Below, one piece after another: positions 61,226-64,000 of a DNA stretch of 64,000 nucleotides (positions are counted from its first letter, which is position 1; each line of letters opens with the position of its first letter). The stretch is taken from the NCBI GenBank assembly GCA_028335825.1, contig JAIOKI010000025.1, positions 124,001 to 188,000 of the forward strand, written 5' to 3'. A program made the position numbers and the translations under genes. The DNA is from Nosema muscidifuracis. Lineage: Eukaryota; Microsporidia; Nosematidae. The notes under the pieces are model-generated. The model ran no database searches. It was not told where the DNA came from and saw only the letters and a program-made list of their open reading frames with translations.

Positions 61226-62239
61226 TTAATTTCCCAACCACGACTGATTTTTTCTTTTTAATATAGATGTTCCATATTCTTTATAATCTAATCTACCAAT
61301 ATTTAGACTTTTAAAACTTCCTATATTTCCCATAATAACACCACCAAGATAGGTATGAAAACATGAAGGATTATTTATTACACATATCTTTTCTTCATTA
61401 TATATTTCAAATACCATTTTTTCTATTACCTTTTCAATTCTTCCTATGTAAGATCCACCTCCACTTACCAAAATATTATTAAGTAAATGTAATCTTTTAT
61501 CAGAAGGACTACCATCAATAATTTCTTTGATGTAATCAACAATTTCCAAAATATTTTTATGAGAATTATCAAATTGTCTTTTCATATTCAAATCACTTAC
61601 AGATTCTTCATTAAAATTTTTTTGAATTTCCACCCACTTTTTATAAAAATCTTCTTTTTTACTTCGTGCATACTCAAATTTCTTAAAACTTTTTAGATTC
61701 TCAGAATATTCCAAAGTAGTATCTTCAATACACACATTATTAAATCCATTATTTTTCTCTATTTTGTCTAAAAATTTGAGTGTAATATCATAACAACCAA
61801 AATCTATTTTTCTTCTCTCTATTATATATCCATCTATTATTGATGAAATCTGTGTAGATCCACCTCCTATAGATATAACTATAGCAGTAGATTTACCATA
61901 TGAAAAAGAATCAAGTATAGCACTTTTAGAAAATAATACTGAAGAAGCACAATTCTTTTCCATAACATGAGTTAAAATTTTTTCTTTAATTTCTTCTGAT
62001 TCAAAAGTATTCTCTGAAATGAGTAAGTAAGAAGTGTCTGGTGGTAATTTAGTATCTAAAATCTGTAAATAACCTTCTAAATTATTTATCACTGATTTGG
62101 AAACTGGTGATATGAAATTATTTTTAAAGTTCTTTGTAGATTCAAATGAACGAGGAAATTCAATATTCGAGTATCCAATCTTAAAAGTTTCTGTACCAAT
62201 ATCAACTACAACTGTACTATTATCACTCGCAACAAACAT
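61226..62239 (-). CDS. Actin-related protein (possibly Arp4-like)
   Basis: 337 residues with an actin fold signature: phosphate-1 loop VVVDIGTETFKIGYSN (10-25), phosphate-2 loop VISIGGGSTQISSIIDG (about 120-136), adenosine-binding NILVSGGGSYIGRIEKVI (about 255-272) and a C-terminal block HTYLGGVIMGNIGSFKSLN where actins have 'WiGGSilAsLstF'. The phosphate loops depart from actin and the middle holds a charged helical stretch, so it is an Arp and not actin. In other eukaryotes nuclear Arps such as Arp4 belong to chromatin remodelling and histone acetylation complexes; the subfamily is my inference from the C-terminal wording. It starts 20 bp after the valyl-tRNA synthetase stop codon and has an ACCC signal 4 bp before ATG. 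Confidence 0.8.
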   Translation of the reverse strand: MFVASDNSTVVVDIGTETFKIGYSNIEFPRSFESTKNFKNNFISPVSKSVINNLEGYLQILDTKLPPDTSYLLISENTFESEEIKEKILTHVMEKNCASSVLFSKSAILDSFSYGKSTAIVISIGGGSTQISSIIDGYIIERRKIDFGCYDITLKFLDKIEKNNGFNNVCIEDTTLEYSENLKSFKKFEYARSKKEDFYKKWVEIQKNFNEESVSDLNMKRQFDNSHKNILEIVDYIKEIIDGSPSDKRLHLLNNILVSGGGSYIGRIEKVIEKMVFEIYNEEKICVINNPSCFHTYLGGVIMGNIGSFKSLNIGRLDYKEYGTSILKRKNQSWLGN

Positions 62240-62243
62240 AAAA

Positions 62244-62246
62244 GGG
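62244..62246 (-). promoter_or_regulatory. CCC start-proximal signal of the actin-related gene
   Basis: The coding strand reads TTTTACCC, four T/A bases, then ATG. It is the same type of signal as in front of DPM1 and lies within the 20-bp intergenic gap. Confidence 0.5.
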
Positions 62247-62259
62247 TAAAATAAAATAT

Positions 62260-64000
62260 TTAATTAAAATCAATAATCTCAGATTTGACACCCATCTTGA
62301 TATCTTCTATATTATTAATAAGTGATTTTATAAATTGTAAATCAGATTCCTTAATATTCTCCTCTGTTCCTAATATAACTGAAATTTTGTTTCTTTTATT
62401 TTTTTCAATATCTGCTCTTATAGATTTAACTTTGCATAAAACTATATCAAAATTCGTAGAATTTTTGTTGATTATTTCTTTAGGGAATTCTGCATTAAGT
62501 AAAGTTTTGTTAAAGAATTTAGAATAAACTTCTTCTGATATAAAAGGCATATACGAACTAAATATTTTCAAACAATCAACAAGAACAGAAAATAATGTCC
62601 TTATATAAATTTCTTTTTTGACTTTTTTCACTATTTCAATATAAACATCACAAAAATCATATAAGAAGAATTGATGAATAGATTGAGTAGCAATCATAAA
62701 ATTATATTCATTTAAACTTGAATTAGTAGCAGAAATCATTTTATCTCTCTTTTGAATTAACCAGACAATTAAATCATCTGTTTCATTTCTTAATTTATCA
62801 TCTAATTTTTCTATTAAACTTTCATAATCCTGAAATTCTTGATTTTTCTCAACAAATTCATCAACAATTTTTTTAACGAATATTGATGCGTTCCATATTT
62901 TGTTACAGAATTTTCTATTACCTTTTACTCTTTCAATATCAAGTTTAATATCATTTATTCCATTGACATACGACAATAAAGTAAATCTTAATGCATCAGC
63001 TCCACATGCCTCAATTCCGTTAGGAAAATCTTTTCTTATAACAGATTCTGCTGCTTTAAGTTTATCATTAGATAAATTTCCTAATTTAGCAACTTCTATT
63101 AAATTTTCTAAAGATGATCCATCAATTACATGAATTGGATCAATAACATTCCCAAGACTTTTACTCATTTTTCTTCCATTAGCATCACGTACAATTCCAT
63201 GTAATAAAATATCTTTAAATGGTACTGATTCAGTTAATTCAAGAGATAACATTACCATACGACCTACCCAAAAAAACAAAATATCTTTACCAGTTTCTAA
63301 TAAAGAAGTTGGGAAATAATTATCAAAATCTTGAGTTTTTTCAGGCCATCCTAATGTAGCAAAAGGCCATAAACCAGAAGAGAACCACGTATCTAATACA
63401 TCATCATCCTGTATCCAATCAGATTCAGGATAAATTTTACTATGAGGATTATTTTTATAAAAAGATTCTAAAGCTTCATTTTTTGTTCTTCCTATTGACC
63501 AGTCATTATCTGGTGATTTATAAGCTGGTATTCTATGTCCCCACCATAATTGTCTAGATAAGCACCAATCTCTTGGATTTTCAAACCACCTATACCAATC
63601 TTCTTTAGATTCAGTTGGATGAATTTCAATTTTATTATTTTTAACTATATCAATAGCCTTCTTAGCCATACTTGAACAATTACACCACCATTGTTCTTTA
63701 ATAATTGGTTCTATAAGATCATTAGATCTTGAACAAATTGGTAAAATTTGTTCATGAGGTTTCTTTTCAATGAATAAATTTTTTTCTTTTAATTTTTTAA
63801 TAACGAGATCTCTAGCATCTAATCTTGAATAACCTTTATATTCACCTTCACATGTTATTTTATTTTCGTTATCGAATATAACAATCTGTTGTAATTTATG
63901 TTTTTTTCCTATATCAAAATCTACTGGATCATGTGCAGGTGTAATTTTTAATACACCACTTTCTAATTCCATATCAGCACCTTCATCAAATACAAATTCA
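62260..64000 (-). CDS. Valyl-tRNA synthetase, 3' part (5' end outside window)
   Basis: The frame is open to the window edge and gives about 580 residues. It is a class I aminoacyl-tRNA synthetase that charges tRNA-Val in the cytosol. The visible part starts in the editing domain (GVLKITPAHDPVDFDIGKKH, which includes the valine-specific deacylation site). It continues with CLSRQLWWGHRIPAY, DVLDTWFSSGLWPF, FFWVGRMV and the catalytic KMSKS loop (GRKMSKSLGN), then the helical anticodon-binding domain ending IDFN. The HIGH motif lies beyond the edge. Cytosolic ValRS usually has about 850-1,050 residues, so roughly a third is missing. The C-terminal end is short, in line with microsporidian gene compaction. 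The methionine at 63972 is internal and not the start. Confidence 0.96.
   Translation of the reverse strand, partial: EFVFDEGADMELESGVLKITPAHDPVDFDIGKKHKLQQIVIFDNENKITCEGEYKGYSRLDARDLVIKKLKEKNLFIEKKPHEQILPICSRSNDLIEPIIKEQWWCNCSSMAKKAIDIVKNNKIEIHPTESKEDWYRWFENPRDWCLSRQLWWGHRIPAYKSPDNDWSIGRTKNEALESFYKNNPHSKIYPESDWIQDDDVLDTWFSSGLWPFATLGWPEKTQDFDNYFPTSLLETGKDILFFWVGRMVMLSLELTESVPFKDILLHGIVRDANGRKMSKSLGNVIDPIHVIDGSSLENLIEVAKLGNLSNDKLKAAESVIRKDFPNGIEACGADALRFTLLSYVNGINDIKLDIERVKGNRKFCNKIWNASIFVKKIVDEFVEKNQEFQDYESLIEKLDDKLRNETDDLIVWLIQKRDKMISATNSSLNEYNFMIATQSIHQFFLYDFCDVYIEIVKKVKKEIYIRTLFSVLVDCLKIFSSYMPFISEEVYSKFFNKTLLNAEFPKEIINKNSTNFDIVLCKVKSIRADIEKNKRNKISVILGTEENIKESDLQFIKSLINNIEDIKMGVKSEIIDFN

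Noticed and set aside
62285-63133. Plus-strand frames at 62285-62527 and 62900-63133
   Set aside because: Antisense shadows of valyl-tRNA synthetase.

Overview
The window looks like a microsporidian genome. It is very AT-rich and holds two rRNA units with short prokaryote-sized genes (SSU about 1,236 nt, LSU about 2,470 nt). The SSU opens with the typical microsporidian CACCAGGTTGATTCTGCC, and the 5.8S-like sequence is fused to the LSU with no ITS2. The only conserved host genes are packed at the right edge, with 20 to 170 bp between them and a CCC signal just before the start codon. I do not assign a genus.

Layout. (1) 1-24.8 kb is a graveyard of decayed transposable elements: Ty3/gypsy relics (about 0-1, 6.5-8.7, 17.6-20.5 and 20.8-23.8 kb), Merlin/ISXO2-type DNA transposon relics (about 1.1-2.1 and 11.5-12 kb) and R4/Dong-like LINE relics (about 2.4-5.6 and 15.1-17.2 kb), separated by AT-rich sequence with no recognisable gene. 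(2) 24.8-26.15 kb holds broken LINE ORF1 pieces from two related families. (3) 26.16-37.8 kb and 49.0-60.3 kb are the arms of a large inverted repeat. Each arm reads, from centre to outside: a diverged inner segment, a near-identical SSU upstream region with a TATA box and a 200-bp GC-richer block, SSU, ITS, LSU, then a 6-kb APE-type LINE with ORF1 and ORF2. The two rRNA units are head-to-head and transcribed away from each other. (4) The 11-kb centre (37.8-49.0 kb) holds more Ty3/gypsy relics, a third Merlin relic and a possible further transposase patch. (5) 60.37-64.0 kb carries three minus-strand host genes: dolichyl-phosphate mannosyltransferase (DPM1), an actin-related protein and the 3' two thirds of valyl-tRNA synthetase.

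The most unusual object is the rDNA-LINE inverted repeat. The rRNA genes, the upstream regions and LINE ORF1 are almost identical between arms, while the ITS, the inner flanks and the LSU-LINE junctions differ. This points to recent homogenisation of parts of the arms. Both LINEs sit within about 130 bp of the LSU 3' end, and both have ORF2-derived sequence fused directly in front of ORF1. Both ORF2 genes are broken, by different lesions. The arrangement could be a fusion of two subtelomeric rDNA ends, a real palindrome, or an assembly join; sequence alone cannot decide.
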